Positions 1 to 6,304 of a DNA stretch of 6,802 nt are shown in pieces. Location of the stretch: contig JALGWA010000070.1 in assembly GCA_025774425.1 (NCBI GenBank), positions 4,293 through 11,094 on the forward strand. Reading direction: 5' to 3'. The notes beneath the pieces are model-generated. The model had not been told where the DNA came from, ran no database searches, and saw only the letters and a program-made list of their open reading frames with translations. The position numbers were made by a program, and so were the translations under genes. Numbering within the stretch: position 1 is the stretch's first letter; every line of letters begins with the position of its first letter. Origin of the DNA: a bacterium. Its GTDB lineage: Bacteria; Arandabacterota; Arandabacteria; Arandabacterales; JALGWA01.

Positions 1-836
1 GCCAGGTAACCCTTGGCGGTCTTCCAGTCGGCCAGCGGCTGGATCTCGTCGGCGTAGGCCGGGCCGGTGATGATGAGATAGCCGACGGGGAGCTGCGGGA
101 CCGCCTTTACGGTCGGCTCGCGGTAGCCCAGGAGCGCCGCCGCCGCGGCTCTCTCGAAGCCGGGGGAGTAGTAGCGGTTGATCGTCTCGCGTGTCAGCGC
201 CTCGTCTCCGCCGGTGAGCTTGAGCCTGAGGGTGATCCGTTCGACGACCTCGATCCGCCCGACCGCCGGGCTGTACCGGACCGGTGCGACCTCGAGCATG
301 GCGAACCTGTGGCCGCGCATCTGGCCGATCTCCGCGACGCGCGCATCGAAGCCGGGGTAGAGGGCCGCCGAGGCGTAGAAGTCGTCTGAGAAAGCGAACG
401 GGGCCGCCTCGCGGGCGCCGGGGATCTTCTCCACCGGCTCCTGGACGGGGCGGACGAGCTGCGGGACATCCAGGTCGCGGAGGTCATAGGACCGCGCGGC
501 CCTGGCGACTGTCTCGACTTCGACGACCGCGCCCTGCGGGATTTCGACGGCCTTTCTCAGGACCGGCAAGGCGGCCTTTCCCACTCGTATCGTCGTGCCG
601 CAGCCCGCGATCTCGATGCGCGAGAAGCGGCGGCCGCCGGCCTGGACTTCGCCGATGTGGAAGCCGGGGACGTCGATCTCGATCATTACCTCGCCGGGCG
701 ACGACGAGATGACTCGGGCTGCGGCCTCCACTCGCGCGGTCGCCTGCCGGAACGGGACATACGCGGACTCGGCCGCCGGACCGGGCGAGGCGAGAAACAA
801 GACGGACACAAGGACGAGCAGTGATATCTTCTTCAC
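1..836 (-). CDS. Secreted gingipain-type cysteine protease (peptidase family C25), N-terminal part only
   Basis: The frame is open from a GTG at 836 to the left edge, giving 278 residues. Residues 1-22/25 form a signal peptide (MKK, then a hydrophobic run, then a small-residue cleavage region near PAAESA). Residues about 40-235 match the C25 propeptide pattern: IDVPGF at 53-59, an I-A-G-C-G-T-T segment at 76-82, GKAALPVLRKAVEIP at 86-100, then PGA (139-141), YPGF (160-163) and RGHRFAMLEVAPVRY (174-188). From residue 252 the mature protease begins with GYLIITGPAYADEIQPLADW followed by KTAKGYL, the typical first strand and helix of C25 peptidases. The catalytic His and Cys lie beyond the window, so activity cannot be judged. 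Known family members are secreted endopeptidases that need removal of the propeptide. The GTG start is favoured because a GGGAGG box precedes it by 6 nt and the signal peptide starts there. The gene has its own promoter and lies 190 bp behind the kinase gene. Confidence 0.9.
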   Translation of the reverse strand, partial: MKKISLLVLVSVLFLASPGPAAESAYVPFRQATARVEAAARVISSSPGEVMIEIDVPGFHIGEVQAGGRRFSRIEIAGCGTTIRVGKAALPVLRKAVEIPQGAVVEVETVARAARSYDLRDLDVPQLVRPVQEPVEKIPGAREAAPFAFSDDFYASAALYPGFDARVAEIGQMRGHRFAMLEVAPVRYSPAVGRIEVVERITLRLKLTGGDEALTRETINRYYSPGFERAAAAALLGYREPTVKAVPQLPVGYLIITGPAYADEIQPLADWKTAKGYL

Positions 837-842
837 GGGGAA

Positions 843-848
843 CCTCCC
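843..848 (-). promoter_or_regulatory. Ribosome binding site fixing the GTG start of the C25 protease
   Basis: On the minus strand GGGAGG lies 6 nt before the GTG at 836. No in-frame ATG gives an intact signal peptide, so this site decides the start. Confidence 0.75.
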
Positions 849-924
849 TGTTCAAGGGTATGGCGCGAAGCGGGGCATGGTCCCCAACATCCTCCATGTC
901 CCGTGCATCGCGGGAACGGCGGAA

Positions 925-933
925 ATTATAGCA
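925..933 (-). promoter_or_regulatory. Extended -10 promoter of the C25 protease gene
   Basis: The minus strand reads TGCTATAAT, a perfect sigma70 -10 hexamer with the TGn extension. No good -35 hexamer is seen at 16-18 bp upstream (about 947-954), as is usual when an extended -10 compensates. Transcription would start near 918, giving a leader of about 80 nt before the GTG at 836. The box sits in a short AT-rich island in otherwise GC-rich DNA. Confidence 0.65.
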
Positions 934-987
934 GATTTTGAGCGCTAATGCGAGGAATTTGGGAGTAATGGACGGGGGCTGGAGGGG

Positions 988-1003
988 GCGGCGTGGACGC
1001 CGC
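988..1003 (-). terminator. GC-rich stem-loop downstream of the kinase gene, possible weak terminator
   Basis: The minus strand reads GCGGCG-TCCA-CGCCGC, a six-pair stem with a 4-nt loop, 24 nt after the kinase stop codon. A C-rich stretch follows where a U-tract would be expected, so it is not a canonical intrinsic terminator. It could be a Rho-assisted terminator or an mRNA 3' end stabiliser, or a chance GC hairpin. Confidence 0.25.
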
Positions 1004-1026
1004 GCGGGCGGGAGGATGTGATCGGA

Positions 1027-4020
1027 TCAGGAGGCTCTCTCGAGATCCGCGAGGCGGCGCCTGGCCTCGTCGGCTGAGGGGATGTCCGGGTCGGCGTTGT
1101 CCCAGATATCGAGGAATTTCTCATACTGCTCGGCGGCCCTGTCATTCCAGCCGGACATCTCGTAAGCCCTCGCGAGGTGGAAATGGCATTTCACGGACCA
1201 TACGGGGAGGGAGGCCCGCCTCTCGTCGTATGAGGCAAGCATGCCCTCGAACACCCGCACGGCGTCGGAGAGGCGCCCGGCGTCGAGAAGCGTCAGCCCG
1301 AGGAAGTACTTCGTCCCGAAGTCCGCCGTTCGCAGGGAGCCGGGAATAGTCTCGAAGGCCTGCATCGCCAGGTCGGCGGCCGCGCCCGCGTTTCCGGCGG
1401 CATGCTCCTTGAGGGCCATGGCCATGAGGCGCTTGGGATCGTACATGTCGCCCTTGCCCTCGAGTTCGTCCTGGAGTCTCTCATACTCCGCTTCGGCCTC
1501 ATCGTCGCGCCCGGCGAGGGCCAGCAGGTAACAGTACATGCCGTGCCCCGTGCCCGCGTTGTCCGGCTGCTGCTCGGCTTCGACCCGCATGCCGTGCTCG
1601 TATTCCTCGACGGCCTTGCCGATCTCGCCTTTCTCCATATAGATCATGGACTTGTGGAAGAACTTCCCGGCGGTCGCGGCCTTGCCTCCCCGCTCCATCT
1701 TGTCGGCGGTTATGCCGGCATCCAGCACCTCGAGCGCCTCGTCGAGTTTGCCCTGGTGCATGAAGATGAAGGCGATGCACTCCCGGCCTTTCGCGCGCCA
1801 GACCGGCGAGCCGGCCGATGAAAGCACGGAGTAATACTCGGCGGCCTTGTCGTAATCGCGCTTGTAGAGATACATGTGGCCCAGCTTCTCTACGGAGTAG
1901 TAGAAGTCGGGCTTGATCTCGATGGCTTTCCTGTATGACTGTATGGCCTCGTCGAGCCTGCCGTTCCGCGCCAGGAGGTCGCCCCGCGAGTCATAGGGAT
2001 TGGCCTCGTCTGGGGCGAGCTCCACGTACTTGTTGATGGCCCAGAGCATGTTCTCGAAGTCGCCCATTTCATTGTACTTGTAGGCCAACAGGTTGTAGGC
2101 GAACTTGTAGAGCGGATCGATCTCGATGACCTTGCGGTAGTATTCGACGGCCTTGGCGTTGTCGCGGCGGTATGTTCCGTAATAGCCGCCCAGGCTCAAG
2201 AGGGCTTCCTTCTCTTCGGGGTATTCGGCGGTGAGCTTTTCCAGGATGTCCACAGCCTCGTCGGGTTTGCCGTCGGCCACGGCCCGGAGCTGTTCGATGT
2301 ACATGCGCTCCTTCTTGCTCGCGTGGTCGGCATACCTGGCCGCCCTGGCGGCGAGCTCCTTCCGCTTTTCCCCCGTGCTCGCAGCGGCCAGGCGGTAGTA
2401 CGCCATGGCGAACGTCGAGTCGTATTCGATGGCCTTCTTGTATGCTGCTTCGGCTTCTTCCCAGTAGAGTTGCTCGCTGTAGTGGAGGCAGTCGAGGTAC
2501 CAGCGGTAGGCCTCGGGCGAGTGGGTTGTGACATCCGCCACCGGCCTGTCGGTTTCGGCCGCCAGGCGCTCATGTGGAGCCAGGCTCTCCTTGATCGCGG
2601 CGCTCAGCCGGTCGACCACGGCGAAGAGGTCCTCGCCCTCGGCGCCGTCGATGCGGTGGGTCGCCAGGATTTCCCCCGTCTCCGCGGAGGACACCTCAGA
2701 GGTCAGGACTATGGTCGGCTCCGTCTGGAGGATGTCTCCCGTCAGTATCCACCTGGCCCCGGCGCGGTCGGCGACCTCGCCGGCTATGCTCCTGTTCACG
2801 GCGGTGACGCCCTCCTTGCCCATGAGCTTCAGGATGTCGTACAGCCTCTGGCGGCTGACGACGTGAAGGTAATCGGAGTTGGAGAGGTCGGTTATGAGGA
2901 GGCTGGTGATCATCCTGGAGTACTTGTTGGTGTCGCCGGGGTCGGGCAGATTGTCGAAGTACATGACGGCGAGCAGGTTCCCCTTGGCCAGGGCCTCGTG
3001 CTCGGGCCCCATCTCCAGTCTGAAGGGTTCGAAGACGAAGAACATGAGAATGAGGGCGGCGACCACCGCGGCGGGGACGAATCTCGCCAGCATCCTCCGC
3101 TTCGGCCGGCCCTGGTGCGTCCGCACTGGAACCCGCCCGCCGCCCGCGGCATCGAGGTTCTTCCTGATGCGCCTGAGGTCGGCCACGACTTCGTCCATGT
3201 GCTGGTACCGCTCCGCCTTGTCCTTGGCGAGCGCCTTCTCGATCAGCCGCGCCAGGCCGTCCGGGACGCCGGCCTTGTAGCGGGCGAGCGGCTCGGGAGA
3301 CTCGTTGAGCACGGAGTTGATGATGGCGGCGGCGTTGTCGCCTTTGAAGGGCTGGCGCCGGGCGACAAGTTCGTAGAGCACGACGCCGAAGGAGAAGATG
3401 TCGGAGCGGCGGTCCACGTCCTCGCCCCGCATCTGCTCGGGCGACATGTAGGCCATCGTGCCGAAGGTCGAGCCGCCGGTGCTGATCTTGGAACCGCCCT
3501 TGACCTTGGCCAGCCCGAAGTCGGCTATCTTCACCCGTCGGTCCTTGTCGAGCAGCAGGTTCTGGGGTTTTATGTCCCGGTGGACCACGCCGGCCTCGTG
3601 TGCGCTGGCGAGGCCTTTGCCGACATCGACGGCTATGTCGATGATCTCCTTGAAAGAGAGTTCCCGCCCGGAGACCAGGCGGTTGAGCGTCCCGCCGGGG
3701 AGGTATTCCATGGCTATGTAGGGACGCCCCTTGTACTCCGCCACCTCGTGTATGGTTATGATGTTGGGATGGCTGAGGTTGGCCGCGGCGCGCGCTTCCT
3801 GGGCGAATCTCGCCTTGATCTCGGGTTCGGAAGCATGCTGCTCGAGCAGGAACTTGAGGGCGACTTTGCGGTGGAGGGCGGTGTCCTCGGCCAGGTAGAC
3901 TTCGGCCATCCCCCCGGCGCCGATCTTCCCGATGACCTTGAATCCGGATACCCTGGTCCCGGGCGACAGGACGCTGAATGACCGCGTTTCGTCGATGTGT
4001 TCGCTCTCGTGCTCCGGCAT
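1027..4020 (-). CDS. Transmembrane Ser/Thr protein kinase with TolB/FlgO-like domain and TPR array
   Basis: Complete gene, ATG at 4020 to TGA at 1027-1029, 997 residues. The Hanks-type kinase domain spans about 27-286: glycine loop GKIGAGGMAEVYLA (31-44), ATP-binding Lys56 in VALKF, catalytic loop HRDIKPQN (147-154, Asp149), DFG (167-169), a Ser/Thr-rich activation loop (177-187), SPE (193-195) and DRRSDIFSFG (203-212). All key residues are present and it is an RD kinase. A basic juxtamembrane stretch (284-313) precedes one membrane segment (about 314-333), so by the positive-inside rule the kinase is cytoplasmic and the rest extracytoplasmic. Residues 345-485 resemble the TolB-N/FlgO-like domain of bacterial adenylate cyclase and kinase-TPR proteins (VMYFDNLPD at 352-360, LLITDLSNSDYLHVVSR at 374-390, GARWILTGDI at 421-430). 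Residues about 505-975 carry roughly ten or more TPRs, clearest at 577-735. A GGAGA box lies 8 nt before the ATG. Its substrate is unknown. The neighbours encode exported proteins, which may be coincidence. Confidence 0.93.
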   Translation of the reverse strand: MPEHESEHIDETRSFSVLSPGTRVSGFKVIGKIGAGGMAEVYLAEDTALHRKVALKFLLEQHASEPEIKARFAQEARAAANLSHPNIITIHEVAEYKGRPYIAMEYLPGGTLNRLVSGRELSFKEIIDIAVDVGKGLASAHEAGVVHRDIKPQNLLLDKDRRVKIADFGLAKVKGGSKISTGGSTFGTMAYMSPEQMRGEDVDRRSDIFSFGVVLYELVARRQPFKGDNAAAIINSVLNESPEPLARYKAGVPDGLARLIEKALAKDKAERYQHMDEVVADLRRIRKNLDAAGGGRVPVRTHQGRPKRRMLARFVPAAVVAALILMFFVFEPFRLEMGPEHEALAKGNLLAVMYFDNLPDPGDTNKYSRMITSLLITDLSNSDYLHVVSRQRLYDILKLMGKEGVTAVNRSIAGEVADRAGARWILTGDILQTEPTIVLTSEVSSAETGEILATHRIDGAEGEDLFAVVDRLSAAIKESLAPHERLAAETDRPVADVTTHSPEAYRWYLDCLHYSEQLYWEEAEAAYKKAIEYDSTFAMAYYRLAAASTGEKRKELAARAARYADHASKKERMYIEQLRAVADGKPDEAVDILEKLTAEYPEEKEALLSLGGYYGTYRRDNAKAVEYYRKVIEIDPLYKFAYNLLAYKYNEMGDFENMLWAINKYVELAPDEANPYDSRGDLLARNGRLDEAIQSYRKAIEIKPDFYYSVEKLGHMYLYKRDYDKAAEYYSVLSSAGSPVWRAKGRECIAFIFMHQGKLDEALEVLDAGITADKMERGGKAATAGKFFHKSMIYMEKGEIGKAVEEYEHGMRVEAEQQPDNAGTGHGMYCYLLALAGRDDEAEAEYERLQDELEGKGDMYDPKRLMAMALKEHAAGNAGAAADLAMQAFETIPGSLRTADFGTKYFLGLTLLDAGRLSDAVRVFEGMLASYDERRASLPVWSVKCHFHLARAYEMSGWNDRAAEQYEKFLDIWDNADPDIPSADEARRRLADLERAS

Positions 4021-4119
4021 CTCGGCCGTCTCCGGTCGGTTGTCGAGGTCAGCAGGGTGTACGCCTTCATTAGACTAAGAGTCCGACTGAAGGGGAAGCA
4101 AGCTCAAAATGGGGTCTCC

Positions 4120-4131
4120 CGCCGATCGGCG
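4120..4131. promoter_or_regulatory. Perfect 12-bp palindrome in the early leader of the kinase gene, possible operator
   Basis: CGCCGATCGGCG is fully self-complementary. It begins 9 bp downstream of the TATAAT box of the kinase promoter, so it would cover about +4 to +15 of the transcript, a common operator position. As RNA its arms could pair only with a very short loop, so a DNA-binding role fits better. A 12-bp palindrome is expected about twice by chance in a window this size; only its position supports a role. Confidence 0.3.
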
Positions 4132-4140
4132 CCCTGTCTC

Positions 4141-4146
4141 ATTATA
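4141..4146 (-). promoter_or_regulatory. -10 box of the probable kinase promoter
   Basis: The minus strand reads TATAAT, preceded by CGG, so there is no TGn extension. The -35 region (about 4163-4170) has no good match to TTGACA. The box lies 30 bp beyond the stop of the upstream gene and predicts a transcript start near 4134 and a leader of about 114 nt. The weak -35 suggests a promoter that needs an activator, or an alternative sigma factor. Confidence 0.5.
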
Positions 4147-4175
4147 CCGATCCTGTGGGGAAAGTTCCCGGCTTT

Positions 4176-6077
4176 CTATCTCAGGACGATGAGCTTGCCG
4201 GTTTCCGTCGCGGACCCGCCGCGTACGCGCAACAGGTAGGCGCCCGGGGCGAGCCGGGCGGCCGCGGGCCCGAGGTCGGTGATGTCGATGGAGTGCGTCC
4301 CCGCCTCGAGCGGGCCGGTGACGAAGCCGGCGACTTTCCTGCCTGTCACGCTGAATATCTCGATGGTCGCGCGTCCCTCCTCGGGCATCTCGAAAGCGAT
4401 GCGCGCGCCGCGGCCGGCCGCCCGGGGTCCGTCGATGCAGAGACCTCCGTCCGTCCGGCCGCTGTCGCCGACCCCGGGAGGCGGGGATTCCGCCGGGTCG
4501 TCGATGGAGGAGCCGCATGCGGTGGGCGATCGGAAGCAGCGCCCGGGAGCGCCCATGTGCGCGGACACGAAGAAACAGCCCTCGCAGCGCCTTGGGCGGG
4601 CGGGGCCGCAGTCCGTCGCCGCGATGCAGGCGTAGATCGAGTCCGATGTTGCCGGCACGCAGCCGACGATTTCCCACAGCGCCCCGTCATCCGGCAGGCG
4701 GTGACGGCTGGCGGGCCGGTCGGCCGCTCCGCCTCCGCCCGCGGGCGCCGCGCCCAGGCTGATGACCGGCTGCTTCACTCTCCGCCATATCTTGTAGCAT
4801 CTTACCGCGTTCTCGAGCGCCGGGTCGTCGTAGAAACTGGGAATCCATGTTATCTCCACGAGGCCCGTGGCGTCGGACGGGACGTCCGCGATCTCCCGGA
4901 TGCGCGGGCATCCGCCCGAGGGGGCCAGAGCGGCCAGGAACGCATCGCCGTCGCCGGAGCCCATCGAGAAGGTGTAGCCGGAGAGGACATACGCGCCCCC
5001 CGTCGTCTGCTCGACGGATCGGGCGCAGTCCGATCCTTCGCCGCCGACCGCCTTGGTCCACAGCGTATCGCCGGCGGAGTCGCAGCGGACGACATAGGCG
5101 TCTGTGCCGCCGGAAGCCGATTTCGTGTAGCCGGCCGCGATGAAGCCGCCGTCCAAGGTCGGGCTCACCGAATAGGCGTGGTCGGCCGCCGGCCCGCCGT
5201 ATGTCCTGGTCCAGAGCGTGTCCCCGCGGGCGTCGACCCTCACGACGTACATGTCGTGGTACGGAGGGTTGAAGGAGTTCGACCGCCCGGCGAGGATGAA
5301 GCCCTTGTCGGCCGTTCGCGCGATGTCCTCGGCGCGCTCGTCGAGCTCGCCGCCGTACGTCCGTGTCCAGACGGTGTCCCCGGCGGCGTCGAGCTTCATC
5401 AGCCACACGTCGCCCGCGCCCGCCCCGCGCGACGTCGTGTAGCCGGCCGCCATGTATCCCCCGCCGGGGAGGGCGACCACCGCGTACGCCTCGTCCTTGC
5501 CCCATCCCCCGTGCGCCCTCGTCCAGAGCGTGTCTCCTGCGGCATCGGTGCGGATGAAATACGCCGCGCGGGCGCCCTTCCCGAACGAGGACGTCCTCCC
5601 GGCGATTATGAAGCCGCCGTCGGGAGTCACGGCCAGGGCGTATCCGTAGTCGTAGTCCTTCCCGCCGTATGTCCTGGTCCAGAGCGTATCACCGGTCTCG
5701 TCGAGCCGGAGCAGGTAGACGTCGTAATACCCCGCCGTAGCCGTCGACGTGAATCCGACCGCGGCGTATCCCCCGTCCGGCGTCTCTGCGATGTCGAACA
5801 CTTCCTCGACATAGCGGCCGCCGTAGTGGCCGCTCCAGACGACATCGCCGCTCGGCCCGGTCTTGACAACGTAGGCGTCGATGTCGCCCGGGCCCGGCGA
5901 ACGGGTCGAGCCGCAGATTATGAAGCCGCCGTCCCCCGTCGCCCTCGCCTTGTAGGCCTTTTCTACGGAGCCGGCGTCATAGGTCACCGCCCAGAGGGTG
6001 TCCGGCGGGTTGGGGAGGGACGCCTCGGCCGCGGGGGCCAGGACGGCCGCGATGACAAGCGTGAACAGGGACTTCAC
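4176..6077 (-). CDS. Secreted seven-bladed beta-propeller-like repeat protein with FN3-like and C-terminal FlgD-Ig/T9SS-type sorting domain
   Basis: Complete, GTG at 6077 to TAG at 4176-4178, 633 residues. Residues 1-19 are a signal peptide ending AEA before Ser20. Residues 26-388 hold seven repeats with core GDTLWTRTYGG, then about 15 residues to TPDGGFIIAGYT, then a D-x-Y-V-V-R strand. The repeat tryptophans are at 29, 81, 133, 185, 237, 289 and 340. The first repeat has only its tail at the N-terminus and the last lacks that part, which fits a propeller closed by pairing of N- and C-terminal strands. Residues 405-530 look like the FN3-type module common in FCB secreted proteins (ITWIPSFYDDP at 409-419, YKIWRR at 428-433, FFVSAH at 502-507), but Cys-rich. 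Residues about 557-633 match the FlgD-Ig/Por-secretion C-terminal type (IEIFSVTGRKV at 572-582, APGAYLLRV at 610-618, KLIVLR at the end). No catalytic motif is seen; a surface or binding role is inferred. It is transcribed from its own strong-looking promoter. Confidence 0.88.
   Translation of the reverse strand: MKSLFTLVIAAVLAPAAEASLPNPPDTLWAVTYDAGSVEKAYKARATGDGGFIICGSTRSPGPGDIDAYVVKTGPSGDVVWSGHYGGRYVEEVFDIAETPDGGYAAVGFTSTATAGYYDVYLLRLDETGDTLWTRTYGGKDYDYGYALAVTPDGGFIIAGRTSSFGKGARAAYFIRTDAAGDTLWTRAHGGWGKDEAYAVVALPGGGYMAAGYTTSRGAGAGDVWLMKLDAAGDTVWTRTYGGELDERAEDIARTADKGFILAGRSNSFNPPYHDMYVVRVDARGDTLWTRTYGGPAADHAYSVSPTLDGGFIAAGYTKSASGGTDAYVVRCDSAGDTLWTKAVGGEGSDCARSVEQTTGGAYVLSGYTFSMGSGDGDAFLAALAPSGGCPRIREIADVPSDATGLVEITWIPSFYDDPALENAVRCYKIWRRVKQPVISLGAAPAGGGGAADRPASRHRLPDDGALWEIVGCVPATSDSIYACIAATDCGPARPRRCEGCFFVSAHMGAPGRCFRSPTACGSSIDDPAESPPPGVGDSGRTDGGLCIDGPRAAGRGARIAFEMPEEGRATIEIFSVTGRKVAGFVTGPLEAGTHSIDITDLGPAAARLAPGAYLLRVRGGSATETGKLIVLR
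4914..6002 (-). repeat. Seven in-gene repeats of about 156 bp encoding 52-residue blades
   Basis: Within the secreted propeller-like gene the repeat tryptophans are 52, 52, 52, 52, 52 and 51 codons apart. At the DNA level a 27-bp segment encoding TLWTRTYGG is identical at 5193-5219 and 5661-5687, 468 bp apart, which is exactly three repeat units. The copies otherwise differ, so this is an old protein repeat with locally conserved or homogenised DNA, not a recent tandem duplication. Confidence 0.9.
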
Positions 6078-6083
6078 TTCGAT

Positions 6084-6090
6084 TCCTCCT
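6084..6090 (-). promoter_or_regulatory. Ribosome binding site fixing the GTG start of the propeller-like gene
   Basis: AGGAGGA on the minus strand, with the GGAGG core 7 nt before the GTG at 6077. It overrides the far-upstream ATG at 6341, whose extra 88 codons are Arg/Pro-rich and cover the promoter. Confidence 0.85.
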
Positions 6091-6120
6091 GCTGCGCTCT
6101 GCTGCTCCCGGCCGGCGGGG

Positions 6121-6149
6121 ATTATACCAGATAAGACGCCGGATTTCAA
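6121..6149 (-). promoter_or_regulatory. Near-consensus sigma70 promoter of the propeller-like gene
   Basis: On the minus strand the -35 is TTGAAA (6149-6144, five of six consensus bases), then a 17-bp spacer ending in TGG, then TATAAT (6126-6121). It therefore combines a near-perfect -35, ideal spacing, an extended -10 TGn and a perfect -10. Transcription would start near 6114, giving a leader of about 37 nt that holds the Shine-Dalgarno site. This should be a strong constitutive promoter. Confidence 0.85.
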
Positions 6150-6154
6150 GGTCC

Positions 6155-6201
6155 GGGGCGGTTTGGGGGGCGTTGGGTTGACAGGGGTTTGGGGATGTGG
6201 G
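6155..6201 (+). other. Array of six G-tracts, candidate G-quadruplex, in the divergent promoter region
   Basis: The plus strand carries G-runs at 6155-6158, 6165-6170, 6175-6177, 6184-6187, 6191-6194 and 6199-6201, separated by loops of 6, 4, 6, 3 and 4 nt. This meets the usual G3+/N1-7 rule with two tracts to spare. The 6178-6183 loop is the -35 hexamer TTGACA of the mscS promoter. Folding has not been shown. Confidence 0.5.
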
Positions 6202-6206
6202 ACGAT
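6178..6206 (+). promoter_or_regulatory. Probable promoter of the mscS-type gene
   Basis: A perfect -35 TTGACA (6178-6183) is followed by a 17-bp spacer ending in TGG (extended -10) and a -10 GACGAT (6201-6206) that keeps the key second A and last T but matches only three of six bases. The start would be near 6213, with a leader of about 92 nt. It is back-to-back with the promoter of the propeller-like gene; the two -35 boxes are 28 bp apart. Confidence 0.5.
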
Positions 6207-6289
6207 GGCGGCGTACACCCGTTTGAGTCTGGAGTCGGTTATTGCCGGCCGAACCCTCTGTGTCGGTCGGCGTGGTTGAGACCGTTCAT

Positions 6290-6296
6290 GGAGGTG
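6290..6296 (+). promoter_or_regulatory. Ribosome binding site of the mscS-type gene
   Basis: GGAGGTG ends 8 nt before the GTG at 6305; the GGAGG core is 10 nt away. ATGs at 6288 and 6298 are in other frames and do not give the channel, so GTG is the only start supported. Confidence 0.7.
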
Positions 6297-6304
6297 GATG
6301 CATC

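Noticed and set aside
484..897. 137-codon minus-strand frame starting in the C25 leader
   Set aside because: It overlaps the protease gene in another frame, and its sequence is Arg-rich and unlike any family I know. It is a shadow of the protease gene.
2323..3981. 552-codon plus-strand open frame opposite the kinase gene
   Set aside because: Same codon-opposite phase and same cause. The minus-strand frame contains every catalytic kinase motif.
3756..4070. 104-codon minus-strand frame from an ATG in the kinase leader, considered as a leader peptide
   Set aside because: It runs far into the kinase gene in another frame with a Ser/Arg/Pro-rich translation and has no clear ribosome binding site of its own.
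4158..4169. GGGAAAGTTCCC inverted repeat behind the propeller-like gene as a terminator
   Set aside because: The stem is at most five pairs with a 2-nt loop, or four with a 4-nt loop, and no T-tract follows on the minus strand.
4914..6002. Periodic DNA considered as a CRISPR array or tandem satellite
   Set aside because: The period of about 156 bp is a multiple of three, stays in one open frame and encodes conserved blade motifs with divergent DNA. No short identical direct repeats with unique spacers are present.
4155..6134. 659-codon plus-strand open frame opposite the propeller-like gene
   Set aside because: Its codons lie exactly opposite those of the minus-strand gene, so a stop appears only where that gene uses TTA, CTA or TCA, codons that GC-rich genes avoid. 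The translation is low-complexity Arg/Gly/Ala/Val and matches nothing, while the minus frame has a signal peptide, repeats and a ribosome binding site.
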